Notes: generated by a model not told the origin, from the letters alone. DNA of 64,000 nt from RGIG1668 sp045124495 (GCA_045124495.1 JBGVLX010000051.1:6050-70049); one strand, 5' to 3'. Counted from the first letter of the stretch, positions 44,273 through 52,771 are shown. Made by a program: numbers and translations.

Positions 44273-45202
44273 TTACTTTCTAGCCTGAATTTTCTTAATA
44301 TTAATATTTTCTTCTGAAACTTTTATCTTTGGTACTGCCTTTACATAGTAATAATAATCATCATCTTCAAACTGAACCAGCTCGGTTCTAGAATAATCCA
44401 CAACTCCTTTAAAAAATTGTACTACTACCGCAATGAGAGCTGCTAGTATATTTCCTATTAAAACGGAGCCAACAACAACTTCCGCATCCAAAAAAGTGCC
44501 TCCTATCAAGAATAACAAAACACTGGCTACAAAAGCTGTAAAAATAGCTACATACCAGGAATAACTAACAGACAAGCGATAAACTAAATAGAATACAACC
44601 AACACAATACAAGAGGTTATCAATGTAAGAAGAAACATTTTATTTTCCATCAAATCTGTTATTACATAAGAAATAGGCTGAAATGTTTCATCACCTGTCT
44701 TAGAGCTTAGCATGACGGAAACTTCCTTTGCTGCAAGACTGAAATAGTAAATTACAATTCCCGTCACCATGGCAAACATTCCTGAACAACCAACCGTCAT
44801 CCCTACCACAATCGGCACCAGATAAGGAATCTTGAATAAAAACAATACTGATGTTAATACAATGATATATCCGTAATTTGGTGTAAATCTTAAACACAAA
44901 ATATACAAAAATACATACAAAATCAGAAATAACAATGCAACATCCGGCGAGAGACTAACCAAATGCAACAGAATAACAAGACCAGAAATGACCGCAAAAA
45001 AACCTTGGGAAAAAAATGCACAAAGCAAAGACAACCCTATAACTATTACTATGTTATTTACTAAACCAGAATACCCAAATAACTGATTCAAAGAAACAAA
45101 CAAAAATAGTCCCAACACAAACTTTGCAATCGGTACCAATATCATATCATTTTTATGACAAAACCCTCTAAGCTTATCCTTCATAATCAATAAATTCATC
45201 AT
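44273..45202 (-). CDS. Unknown polytopic membrane protein upstream of cdaA
   Basis: I do not recognise this family beyond its position. The 309 residues hold at least nine hydrophobic segments, followed by a short acidic, Tyr-rich C-terminal tail (LVQFEDDDYYYYVKAVPKIK). The first ATG codons at 45202 follow AAAGGTGTGG, and the frame overlaps the upstream gene by 29 bases; a start at 45184 lacks a ribosome binding site. It precedes cdaA by 23 bases, suggesting a link to c-di-AMP or envelope function. Confidence 0.8.
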   Translation of the reverse strand: MMNLLIMKDKLRGFCHKNDMILVPIAKFVLGLFLFVSLNQLFGYSGLVNNIVIVIGLSLLCAFFSQGFFAVISGLVILLHLVSLSPDVALLFLILYVFLYILCLRFTPNYGYIIVLTSVLFLFKIPYLVPIVVGMTVGCSGMFAMVTGIVIYYFSLAAKEVSVMLSSKTGDETFQPISYVITDLMENKMFLLTLITSCIVLVVFYLVYRLSVSYSWYVAIFTAFVASVLLFLIGGTFLDAEVVVGSVLIGNILAALIAVVVQFFKGVVDYSRTELVQFEDDDYYYYVKAVPKIKVSEENINIKKIQARK

Positions 45203-45632
45203 CGTTTATTACCACACCTTTATTCTTTTTTAATTCTCCTATTGCTTCCTCCTCATATTGTTCATTCAGAAGCTGTAGTTTTTGATAATAATCCTTTACT
45301 CCCGGTTTCATTCTATCATAACGGATTTGATACACAATTAAAGATATGATAAAATAAACTCCTATCCAAAGACCATATAATATCAATATATTTTTCGCAA
45401 GCGCCATATAGTCTAATGTGTTAATCTGCTCAAGTAAAGATTCCATTCCAAGCAATACCACTGCAGCCCCAATCATACAAAACGCTATGGTAGCATATAT
45501 AAAAGACTGTAGTGTATGATATGTAACATAATCACTTTTATAATATTTACACATACCAATCTGCTGTTTTCCTTGATTTTTTTCATATATGGCAATTCGG
45601 GTCATGTTTTTTACTCTCTCTTCGTTAATCAT
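45174..45632 (-). CDS. Unknown two-span membrane protein
   Basis: The 152 residues have two hydrophobic segments (about 47-66 and 81-107) between polar ends rich in Lys and Glu. It starts MINEERVKNMTRIAIYEKNQ. It overlaps the next gene and is the first gene of the run leading to cdaA-cdaR. ATG 45632 follows GGAGG. Family unknown to me; it could form a complex with the next protein. Confidence 0.75.
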   Translation of the reverse strand: MINEERVKNMTRIAIYEKNQGKQQIGMCKYYKSDYVTYHTLQSFIYATIAFCMIGAAVVLLGMESLLEQINTLDYMALAKNILILYGLWIGVYFIISLIVYQIRYDRMKPGVKDYYQKLQLLNEQYEEEAIGELKKNKGVVINDDEFIDYEG

Positions 45633-45724
45633 AACTCGGCCTCCATTCTATTTTTTTTATTGTAACATAATTTTTCAAAAAAACATAGCCTTAATTTTAT
45701 CTGATATAACAAATTAGAAAAACA

Positions 45725-45756
45725 TTGGTTACTGTTCACCTGTGAACAGTAACCAA
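45725..45756. repeat. Dispersed palindrome, copy 3
   Basis: Perfect 15-base arms TTGGTTACTGTTCAC (45725-45739) and its complement (45742-45756) around CT. It shares the ACTGTTCAC/GTGAACAGT core with the copies at 35171 and 37535. It lies beside the terminator of the CorC-type gene. Confidence 0.82.
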
Positions 45757-45772
45757 CATTGTCAGGACACAA

Positions 45773-45800
45773 AAAAAGACAATCCCCGGACTGTCTTTTT
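45773..45800 (-). terminator. Terminator of the CorC-type gene
   Basis: AAAAAGACA (45773-45781) pairs with TGTCTTTTT (45792-45800). On minus the stem ends in five T, extended by TTGTGTCC. It lies 14 bases after the stop at 45814. Confidence 0.8.
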
Positions 45801-45813
45801 TCTATTTACATAT

Positions 45814-47052
45814 CTATGCAATTTCTTCTTTACAAACAATATGTACTTTTTCCACACGCTTTCCAGCCATCTTTTCTACCTTAACTTCCAATCCCTGACT
45901 TTCAAAAAAATCACCTTCTGCCGGTATCTTACCAAGCATTTCCATAATCCATCCGTTTACCGTCAGTACTTCCACTTCCATCTTTTTATCCAGCGTATCA
46001 AATAATTTTTCTACGTTTGCTTTTCCTGAAACCATATATTCATGTTCAGATAACTGCTCAATTTCATGAACAATTTCATCATGCTCATCCCAGATTTCCC
46101 CAACCAGTTCCTCTAAAATATCTTCTAAAGTTACAATACCGAACATGCTGCCGAATTCATCCACTATTACTGCAAAATGAAGTTTCTTTTGTTGTAATTC
46201 CTTCATTAAATCATCGATTCTTTTGTTTTTTGTAATATATACTACAGGACGTAAATTATCACGAATTTCCGCATCGGTATGGTAGATATAGTTATGAAAA
46301 TCTTTCTGATATAAAATACCAACAATATGATCAATATCCCCATCATAAACCGGAAGTCTGGAAAATCCGGTTTCCTTAAACACTTTTGCAATTTCATCTT
46401 TGGTCATGTCCACAGAAACCGAAATAACATCAATTCGTGGAGTGAAGATATCCACTGCTTCTAATTCATTAAACTCAATGGCACTTCGAATCAAGGTACT
46501 TTCCTCTTTATCAATCCCTCCACCTTGTTCTGCTTCTTCTACAATAGTAAGTAATTCTTCTTCTGTAATTCCTTTTTCATCTGATACCTTAACGATCATA
46601 GATAACAGCTTCTTCCATTGAACAAACAAAAAATTAACAGGAGTTAAAACTACCATTAAAGCATTTAGTAACGGAGCCGAAAACATAGCAAACTTTTCCG
46701 GTGATTCTTTTGCAATACTTTTAGGTGAAACTTCTCCAAAAATCAATACCACAACCGTAATCACAATCGTAGAAACGCTAGCTCCCATCTCTTCCCCTAA
46801 TAATTCAACAAAAATAATGGTAGTAAGAGAAGTACACAATATGTTTACTATATTATTACCAACCAGAATGGTCGACAACATGCTATCATATTTTTCCGAC
46901 ATTCTTAGCACCAACGCTGCTTTTTTATTTCCCTTTTCTGCCATATTTTTTATCCTAATCCTGTTTAGTGAAGAAAAAGCCGTTTCTGTCGCTGAAAAAT
47001 AAGCTGACATTACAATACAAAATAAAATTATTATGAGTGAAGCCGTATCCAT
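45814..47052 (-). CDS. CorC/HlyC-type membrane protein, DUF21 plus CBS
   Basis: Family implicated in Mg2+/Co2+ transport. The 412 residues contain a DUF21 membrane domain (about 1-170, with SAYFSATETAFSSLNRIR and GEVSPKSIAKE), two CBS motifs (about 205-325) and a C-terminal CorC_HlyC domain (about 335-412, with GWIMEMLGKIP). ATG 47052 has AAAGGA about 10 bases upstream. It is transcribed from a strong promoter through a structured leader with a short ORF (see 47102-47341). The transported ion is inferred from the family. Confidence 0.93.
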   Translation of the reverse strand: MDTASLIIILFCIVMSAYFSATETAFSSLNRIRIKNMAEKGNKKAALVLRMSEKYDSMLSTILVGNNIVNILCTSLTTIIFVELLGEEMGASVSTIVITVVVLIFGEVSPKSIAKESPEKFAMFSAPLLNALMVVLTPVNFLFVQWKKLLSMIVKVSDEKGITEEELLTIVEEAEQGGGIDKEESTLIRSAIEFNELEAVDIFTPRIDVISVSVDMTKDEIAKVFKETGFSRLPVYDGDIDHIVGILYQKDFHNYIYHTDAEIRDNLRPVVYITKNKRIDDLMKELQQKKLHFAVIVDEFGSMFGIVTLEDILEELVGEIWDEHDEIVHEIEQLSEHEYMVSGKANVEKLFDTLDKKMEVEVLTVNGWIMEMLGKIPAEGDFFESQGLEVKVEKMAGKRVEKVHIVCKEEIA

Positions 47053-47101
47053 AACTTAAAATCCTTTCTTATCTTCGCCTATATTTCCTAATTTTTTGCA
47101 C

Positions 47102-47146
47102 AAAAAGACATAACCACACTTTTTATAAAGTGTAGCTATGTCTTTT
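47102..47146 (-). terminator. Terminator-like nested hairpin in the corC leader
   Basis: On minus, outer arms AAAAGACATA / TATGTCTTTTT (47137-47146 with 47102-47112), inner arms ACACTTT / AAAGTGT (47127-47133 and 47116-47122), loop ATAA. The stem ends in TTTTTG. It lies between the short ORF at 47148 and the CorC-type gene start at 47052, so it can act as an attenuator. Confidence 0.6.
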
Positions 47147-47147
47147 C

Positions 47148-47198
47148 TCATACATTTATCATCATCTGACTCGCGTCACCATCTGAACTTTCTGACAT
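47148..47198 (-). CDS. Short leader ORF upstream of the CorC-type gene
   Basis: ATG at 47198 has a strong ribosome binding site (GGAGGATAATT) on minus. The 16-residue product is MSESSDGDASQMMINV, with acidic and Ser/Gly-rich residues first. Its TGA stop lies 1 base before the hairpin at 47102-47146, so a ribosome ending translation there would cover the first arm. Acidic leader peptides that respond to Mg2+ are known for other Mg2+ transport genes (mgtL-type); whether this one acts that way is inference. Confidence 0.45.
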   Translation of the reverse strand: MSESSDGDASQMMINV

Positions 47199-47204
47199 AA
47201 TTAT

Positions 47205-47308
47205 CCTCCATGTGTTACTGAACAAAACCAACACTCCGACTTGTTTCATCGTATCCCTTTTCTGAATGAAACATACTACGCTGTGTTATACAAATAACAC
47301 TTACAAGG
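47205..47308 (-). promoter_or_regulatory. Structured 5' leader segment of the CorC-type gene
   Basis: After the start point near 47305, the leader contains GTGTTAT-TTGT-ATAACAC, then GTTTCAT paired with ATGAAAC across a 16-base loop. A third possible pair GTGTT/AACAC lies just before the ribosome binding site of the short ORF. I do not recognise a listed riboswitch class. Together with the short ORF and hairpin this is a candidate regulated leader of about 250 bases. Confidence 0.4.
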
Positions 47309-47312
47309 CAAT

Positions 47313-47341
47313 ATTTTAGCAAAAAACACTTCTTATGTCAA
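47313..47341 (-). promoter_or_regulatory. Strong sigma-A promoter of the corC leader
   Basis: TTGACA (47336-47341), 17 bases, TAAAAT (47313-47318) on minus. This is close to perfect and lies 68 bases past the end of the EAL gene. It shows that the CorC-type gene has its own transcript with a leader of about 250 bases. Confidence 0.8.
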
Positions 47342-47408
47342 TACTGGCACGCGCAAAACGATTCATTATATTAACTTACAGTAACAACTTACAACAATTT
47401 AACCTTAT

Positions 47409-49388
47409 TTAGATATAAAAGGCTTTTTTTTCAAACTCTTGAACCGGCATTGGTTTTGCAAAGTAATAGCCCTGAATCAAATCGCAACCCTGCTCTGCCA
47501 GAAAATCCACCTGTTCTTTTGTTTCAATTCCTTCTGCTACGATTTTCATATCCAGTCTCTTTGCCAGACAAATCGCTTCGTTTACGATGATTTTTCCTTT
47601 TTCTGTATCCTCTATTCCACGGAAAAATTCTGCATCCAGTTTAATTACATCTAGTGGAAGTTCTTTTAAGGAATTCAAAGAAGAGTAACCCGCACCAAAA
47701 TCATCCATAGAAACAGCAAATCCGTATTCTCTTAGCTTTCGCACCGTTTCCAACAGTACCTCTTTATCTTCAAAAAATGCACTTTCTGTCAGTTCCAATT
47801 CAATGACTTCATGTGGCACCTGGTAAGCATCCACCAGACCACAGATATGTTCTGCCAAATCCTCTTTGGTAAAATGAGCCCTGGATACATTGACAGAAAT
47901 AGGAACTACCTCTTTTCCTTCTTTTATCCATTCGGACTGTTGCCTTGCTACTTCGGAAATCATATAATCGTCTAATTTTAAAATAAAACCATTCTTTTCA
48001 AAAATAGGAATAAATCGATTCGGTGGTATAAATCCCTCCTCAGGACTAATCCAGCGAACCAAAGCTTCAGCTCCTGATAACTTACTTTCTTTCGTTGAAT
48101 ATTTGGGTTGAAGATATACTTGAAATTCTTTCTTTTCCAAAGCTGTTTCCATGGTATCTTCCACTTTTCTTTCCCATAACTGCTGTTTTTGCAATTCCTG
48201 ACTATACCATCCAATCCATTCCTTACCCTCCTGATATAAAGCAGTGGTTGTAATGTAGGCATTATTAAACATGGCATCCATATCGATTTTACCATTATTT
48301 ACTTCATAAATTCCTGCAAAAAAATCAAGTCTTTGTCCCTGTCTCACTGTTCCAATATCAGTTATGATACTGCCAAGTCTTTGCTCTAATTCTTCCTTAG
48401 AATCATAACGTAATAACAACGCATAATCTGCCCTGGCATAATGAACTGCGCCTTCGTTTTTACCGATTCTTTGTTGTAATTCCTGATAAAGAAATTCTAG
48501 TAACTCTGTTCCCTCTTTCACACCATAACAGGTACAAAAACTCTGATAATTCCTCATTCTGATATGTATCAGGGCATATTTTTCTTTCTTCCTAATACTT
48601 CGCCGAATGAATTTTTCTCCTTTTGCCTTCAAATACGTCCAATTTCTTCCCCCAGTAACAGGATCCAGGTATAAAAGCTGGGTCAGTCTTCTTTGATCCC
48701 GTACCAAACCTATGGTATAAACAATATAATATATTGCAAATCCGAATACCAACAAAATTAAAACTATTGCAAACAAACCAATACTTGTTGCTTCCGATTC
48801 TTTCACTGCAATTTCACTTTTTACAAAAATACTCTGCCCATTTTCATCCACAGGAGCGGAAATCCAGAAACTTAGATAAAATAAAGTCTTATCCACACCA
48901 TATACTTTATCATCCTGTGACAGAAACGTATCATTAATTTTCGTAGTATTAAATTTTATTTCTCCATTTTCCGCATATAAAGTATTATCACTTTCTTCCA
49001 ATAAGTAAATGGTATAATCCGTAATCCCGGTTAATTCTAACTTATTATTCATTTCCGGTTCCAAAAGACCCGATTTCATAAGATTTTCTTGTTCTTCATT
49101 CTGTATGCAGACTTCCTGCACATTCGGCAATGTCCTTTGTAATTGTGTGACAAGTTTTTTAAGTTCCTCACTACTTTCCACATTTTCTTCATTTATGATT
49201 TCTGCTACTCTTTGGACATCCTCTATGGCTGATTCCAGTTTATTCTTCGCCACATTCCCTATAGCAAAACCAAACATCAAAACAACTATCACGACAATAG
49301 CTAAAATAAATAAAAACAATGTCAACATGGAGGGCCAGATACGTTTTCTATGTAATCTTCTGATTTTCTTTTCTTTTTGTCTACTCAT
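47409..49388 (-). CDS. Membrane GGDEF-EAL protein, degenerate GGDEF; c-di-GMP phosphodiesterase
   Basis: Probable membrane-bound c-di-GMP phosphodiesterase. The 659 residues have a membrane segment at about 17-40, an extracytoplasmic sensor region (about 41-195), a second membrane segment (about 200-222) and a GGDEF domain whose signature is RADYA in place of GGDEF, so it should not make c-di-GMP. The EAL domain (about 395-655) keeps EALVRW, NVSRAHF, ELTES, DDFGAGYSSL, KLDAEFF, EGIET and QGYYFAKPM, so it should be active. The ribosome binding site is weak. It lies 36 bases after the permease fusion. Confidence 0.92.
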   Translation of the reverse strand: MSRQKEKKIRRLHRKRIWPSMLTLFLFILAIVVIVVLMFGFAIGNVAKNKLESAIEDVQRVAEIINEENVESSEELKKLVTQLQRTLPNVQEVCIQNEEQENLMKSGLLEPEMNNKLELTGITDYTIYLLEESDNTLYAENGEIKFNTTKINDTFLSQDDKVYGVDKTLFYLSFWISAPVDENGQSIFVKSEIAVKESEATSIGLFAIVLILLVFGFAIYYIVYTIGLVRDQRRLTQLLYLDPVTGGRNWTYLKAKGEKFIRRSIRKKEKYALIHIRMRNYQSFCTCYGVKEGTELLEFLYQELQQRIGKNEGAVHYARADYALLLRYDSKEELEQRLGSIITDIGTVRQGQRLDFFAGIYEVNNGKIDMDAMFNNAYITTTALYQEGKEWIGWYSQELQKQQLWERKVEDTMETALEKKEFQVYLQPKYSTKESKLSGAEALVRWISPEEGFIPPNRFIPIFEKNGFILKLDDYMISEVARQQSEWIKEGKEVVPISVNVSRAHFTKEDLAEHICGLVDAYQVPHEVIELELTESAFFEDKEVLLETVRKLREYGFAVSMDDFGAGYSSLNSLKELPLDVIKLDAEFFRGIEDTEKGKIIVNEAICLAKRLDMKIVAEGIETKEQVDFLAEQGCDLIQGYYFAKPMPVQEFEKKAFYI

Positions 49389-49424
49389 AGATTCTTAATT
49401 ACAGTAATTTTTTTAGGAATTTTC

Positions 49425-52094
49425 CTATTTTTCTGCAATTTTCTCCTCTCTTATTTTTTTCTCATGCAATTCATACATGTATTCCGTAGCAAACTGAATT
49501 TTGGTAGCATTGAACCCTTCTTCCATAGGAAACAGGAAAAAGCTGTCATCCAATGTGGATAAAGTAATACATTGTCCCTTATTCCGATAGTTATATTCTG
49601 TATGCACAGAATAACATTGTGCAGGAGTCCAAATCAAAGTTTCTTCTTTTCCTGTCAAATAATTTCGAAACGACAATTGGTATCCTTCTAAATCATGAAT
49701 CAGGTGACCTTCCCCACAAAAGATAAAGTTTTTTGCATTTGGAAGTGCATACACTTCAACTTTACAATCCAAAGAATAAGTATGACCATCAATTTCTGCT
49801 TTTACCTGTTTTCTCTGCCACTCGTACCAATCCGGAATATAACGTTCCTCCTGCTCCCTTCGCAAGGTTCCGTATTCATCCATTTCATATTCTACTCCAC
49901 AATTCTGGCAGAATAGCTTGTTGTCCTTGGTATTCATTTGAAATTCCACTTTACAACATCTGCATTGATATAAAGGGAGATGTAATCCTTCTGCCCGTTT
50001 TTTATATGTAATGGCCATTTTTTGCTCCCGTTGCCATGCATACTCATCATAGGAAAGTAATTCACTTAGCTTTTCATAAATCTCCGAAACAGACAATTCA
50101 CTAACTTCCTGTTTTGTCAATGCATAGGTCATTTCCGTATGCAGACGTGCCTCTTTTCGTTTCGTCAGATTCCAAATAGGGGATTGTAAGTAATTTCCTT
50201 TCATATTTAATGTGACCACCGGAACCTTTAACATCTTCACCAATTTCGCCACAGAAACAGGGAGTTTCGAACTAGTTCCAACATTGGCATATCTTGCTTC
50301 CGGATAAAATACCAGAATTCCCTTTCGTTCCATCACATTTTTTATATTTTTGACCAAAGATAAATCATCTACAAATTTTCTCGTTCCCAGACACCCTATC
50401 TGGCGATATAACCATTCACCATAGTATTCAAAACCTTCTAATTCTGAGACATAATTTGCCCGGTGGGGAAATAAAGCCAATGGAGAAACATAAAAATCCG
50501 TAAAAGAATGATGGGTTCCTAAAACCAGAAATGGTGGTTTTATTCCTCTTTTTTCTGATTTTACAATTTTTAATCCTGCCTTCCATGTAACTAAATAACA
50601 GCCAAGCCAGATAAAAGGCATAGCAAACAAATTCTGTCTAGGAGGTATTTTTACTCTGTCAAAGGGTTTTATTACCGGGTTTAAATCAGTATCTTTCCTA
50701 ACATAACGGCGAACCCATGGCAACTGGCATACCAGATAATATAAGATTCCGGTTCCAATGAAAGAACACCCGGTAGGCGTTAAAGTAAACAAAAATGTAT
50801 TATGTATTTCACCCGTTACCGGATTATAAATCGCAAGGGAAATAAAACATCCTATCACCAGGCACAAAAGACCAACAATGTTAAACCCTTTCGTATATTG
50901 ATACGCATTATGCCCCTCTATTTCATAGGCACTTTTTAAATCGATTCTCTGCTTTCTTATGAAGAAAAAGTCTGTAAACAATAAAGCCGCCAAAGGTGCA
51001 TACACACAGGCGCTAATGGTTAAAAAGGAACCAAAATATTCTACAATCTTCCCCCAAACACAAAGTCCTCCTACATATATCCCTAGAATCATGACCAAAA
51101 TACGGTAATCCGCTTTTCGGAAACTGGATTTTAGCATAACTCCATAAAGATAAGAACCTACCGCCTGGGTTCCGATATTAGCAAACGCCACCAATAACAA
51201 AGAGGTTAATCCAAGAGCCGGCACAGACAATGTGGCCATCATCAAAGTAGGATCATCCACCATTTCCCCGGTCACATATTGCATGGCAATAGCCATAACT
51301 GCACCAACAACCACAAAGAAAGAACCAGCCAGTCCCTGTCCTAACACTCCAGCATAGTAACCTGACTTTTCACTTTTACAAAGTCGTGGAATCTCTGCCA
51401 TGCCTCCCACCAAGGTAATAACAAAAGCAAAATTCGCCTCAATAGACAGAATATATGGTGTAATATTATGATCAAAGTCAGTGTTTTGTGGTTTATAGTT
51501 CCATATTACCTCTGCTGGTACAGCAGAAAACCCTACAATCACCACAACTATCCCCACCAGTAACAACAATGGAACCAAAATTCTGGTAGTCCATGTAATA
51601 GTGGAAACACCACGATATGCAATAAAAGTACCAACCATAACACAAAGAAGTCCTAACATAAGATGACTTCCCTCAGGCAGGGTAATTCCAAACAATCCAA
51701 ACAAATTCTCCATGGATGAGGCAAATAAGTCACAGCACACTGCATACCAGGGATAATTAATAAGGATAATTACTACTGTCATTACCTTAACACCTTTTTT
51801 TCCGAATACACTTCGCAGCCATACCCAGATATCAATTCCATATCTTGTAGACAAAATGACAGGCAGCTGATAAATCATTAACATCAGAATTGCTCCTAAA
51901 AAAGCTCCGATTAACAATTGCTTAAATCCAACCAGACTTGCCAGATAAGACCCCTGGGTATAACTCCAGGTTGCAATGCAATAGCCGGATAATACCAATA
52001 AAGCATCCAAAAAACCATAAGTACGTTCTTTTCCAAGAACGGGCCAGATTCCGCAATAGACTTCATTTTTTATTTTTTCATTCGTATCTTTCAT
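49425..52094 (-). CDS. NCS1-type permease fused to a PlsC-like acyltransferase with a zinc ribbon
   Basis: One continuous frame of 889 codons. Residues about 20-470 form a nucleobase:cation symporter-1 (cytosine/purine permease) domain with about 12 membrane segments (IWPVLGKERTYGFLDALLV; GMAEIPRL; NIGTQAVGSYLYG). Residues about 515-665 form a lysophosphatidate-acyltransferase-like domain with GTHHSFTDFYVSP (HxxxxD, 528-533) and FYPEARY (596-601). A zinc ribbon follows (CRCC 711-714, CQNC 729-732) and then a beta-rich tail. ATG 52094 has AAGG five bases and GAGGG eleven bases upstream; a TTG at 52139 was rejected. Transported substrate and acyl acceptor are unknown. Confidence 0.88.
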   Translation of the reverse strand: MKDTNEKIKNEVYCGIWPVLGKERTYGFLDALLVLSGYCIATWSYTQGSYLASLVGFKQLLIGAFLGAILMLMIYQLPVILSTRYGIDIWVWLRSVFGKKGVKVMTVVIILINYPWYAVCCDLFASSMENLFGLFGITLPEGSHLMLGLLCVMVGTFIAYRGVSTITWTTRILVPLLLLVGIVVVIVGFSAVPAEVIWNYKPQNTDFDHNITPYILSIEANFAFVITLVGGMAEIPRLCKSEKSGYYAGVLGQGLAGSFFVVVGAVMAIAMQYVTGEMVDDPTLMMATLSVPALGLTSLLLVAFANIGTQAVGSYLYGVMLKSSFRKADYRILVMILGIYVGGLCVWGKIVEYFGSFLTISACVYAPLAALLFTDFFFIRKQRIDLKSAYEIEGHNAYQYTKGFNIVGLLCLVIGCFISLAIYNPVTGEIHNTFLFTLTPTGCSFIGTGILYYLVCQLPWVRRYVRKDTDLNPVIKPFDRVKIPPRQNLFAMPFIWLGCYLVTWKAGLKIVKSEKRGIKPPFLVLGTHHSFTDFYVSPLALFPHRANYVSELEGFEYYGEWLYRQIGCLGTRKFVDDLSLVKNIKNVMERKGILVFYPEARYANVGTSSKLPVSVAKLVKMLKVPVVTLNMKGNYLQSPIWNLTKRKEARLHTEMTYALTKQEVSELSVSEIYEKLSELLSYDEYAWQREQKMAITYKKRAEGLHLPLYQCRCCKVEFQMNTKDNKLFCQNCGVEYEMDEYGTLRREQEERYIPDWYEWQRKQVKAEIDGHTYSLDCKVEVYALPNAKNFIFCGEGHLIHDLEGYQLSFRNYLTGKEETLIWTPAQCYSVHTEYNYRNKGQCITLSTLDDSFFLFPMEEGFNATKIQFATEYMYELHEKKIREEKIAEK

Positions 52095-52110
52095 TTTTAC
52101 CTTATCCCTC

Positions 52111-52269
52111 TTATAAAAAAGCTCCTGCGATGATTCCAATCAGACAACCAAGAACTATAACTCCCACTCCAATATAATCTTTCCTTCCCATTCGCTTTAT
52201 CTCTGGTATTCCATTTTCCACCTGAGCTATGCGAAGTTCAATTTCTTTTTCAAATTCCTTTTCTGTCAT
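52111..52269 (-). CDS. Small single-span membrane protein before the permease fusion
   Basis: A 52-residue protein: MTEKEFEKEIELRIAQVENG at the N-terminus, a KRMGRKDY linker, then one membrane helix (IGVGVIVLGCLIGIIAGAFL). ATG 52269 follows GAAGGGG at 6 bases. Its TAA is 16 bases before the fusion gene ATG, and the GAGGG between them serves the next gene, so both are on one transcript. Such a small protein could be a subunit or regulator of the permease. Family unknown. Confidence 0.75.
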   Translation of the reverse strand: MTEKEFEKEIELRIAQVENGIPEIKRMGRKDYIGVGVIVLGCLIGIIAGAFL

Positions 52270-52432
52270 ACTTTTCCCCTTCTCCCTCATTTATACCGCT
52301 GATTTCCATTTCAAATACAGATATAATTTTACAAATTATGATTATTGTAGTAACGCAAGTGTCAAAAGTGAATTTTTCGTTATCGTTCATGGAAACCGCA
52401 TCAATTTTACCTCTCATTGTTATCATGAATTG

Positions 52433-52747
52433 CTACGATGTCTGAACCAAATCCAGTATTTCCTGTTTCGAAACTGCTCCTACGGATCGATTCACTTCTA
52501 CTCCATCTTTCATTACGATTAAAGTAGGAATATTAGCTACATGAAATTCCTGAGCAAGTCCTCGTTCCTCATCTACATTTATTTTTCCTACCACAAATTC
52601 TTCTTGTTCCTGTCCGATGTTTTCAAGCACCGGTGCTATCATACGGCATGGTGGACACCACTCAGCCCAAAAGTCCAGTAAAACTGGTTTTGAATTTTCA
52701 ATTACCTCTGTTTCAAAATTTTCCTTTGTTATTTTTAAAACTGACAT
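52433..52747 (-). CDS. Thioredoxin with a CPPC active site
   Basis: The 104 residues have the thioredoxin fold signature FWAEWCPPCRMIAPVLENI, with CPPC in place of the usual CGPC. The cis-Pro loop is ANIPTLIV and GAVSKQEI follows. There is no signal peptide, so it is cytoplasmic. ATG 52747 follows GGAGAAAAAA. It is a single gene between the permease operon and the Dabb gene. The proline substitution should raise or lower the redox potential relative to CGPC; the direction cannot be told from sequence. Confidence 0.93.
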   Translation of the reverse strand: MSVLKITKENFETEVIENSKPVLLDFWAEWCPPCRMIAPVLENIGQEQEEFVVGKINVDEERGLAQEFHVANIPTLIVMKDGVEVNRSVGAVSKQEILDLVQTS

Positions 52748-52771
52748 TTTTTTCTCCTTCTTTCCACTTTT

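Noticed and set aside
47205..47308. Known riboswitch (M-box, yybP-ykoY or NiCo) before the CorC-type gene
   Set aside because: I could not match the conserved sequences of these classes by eye; left as an unnamed leader.
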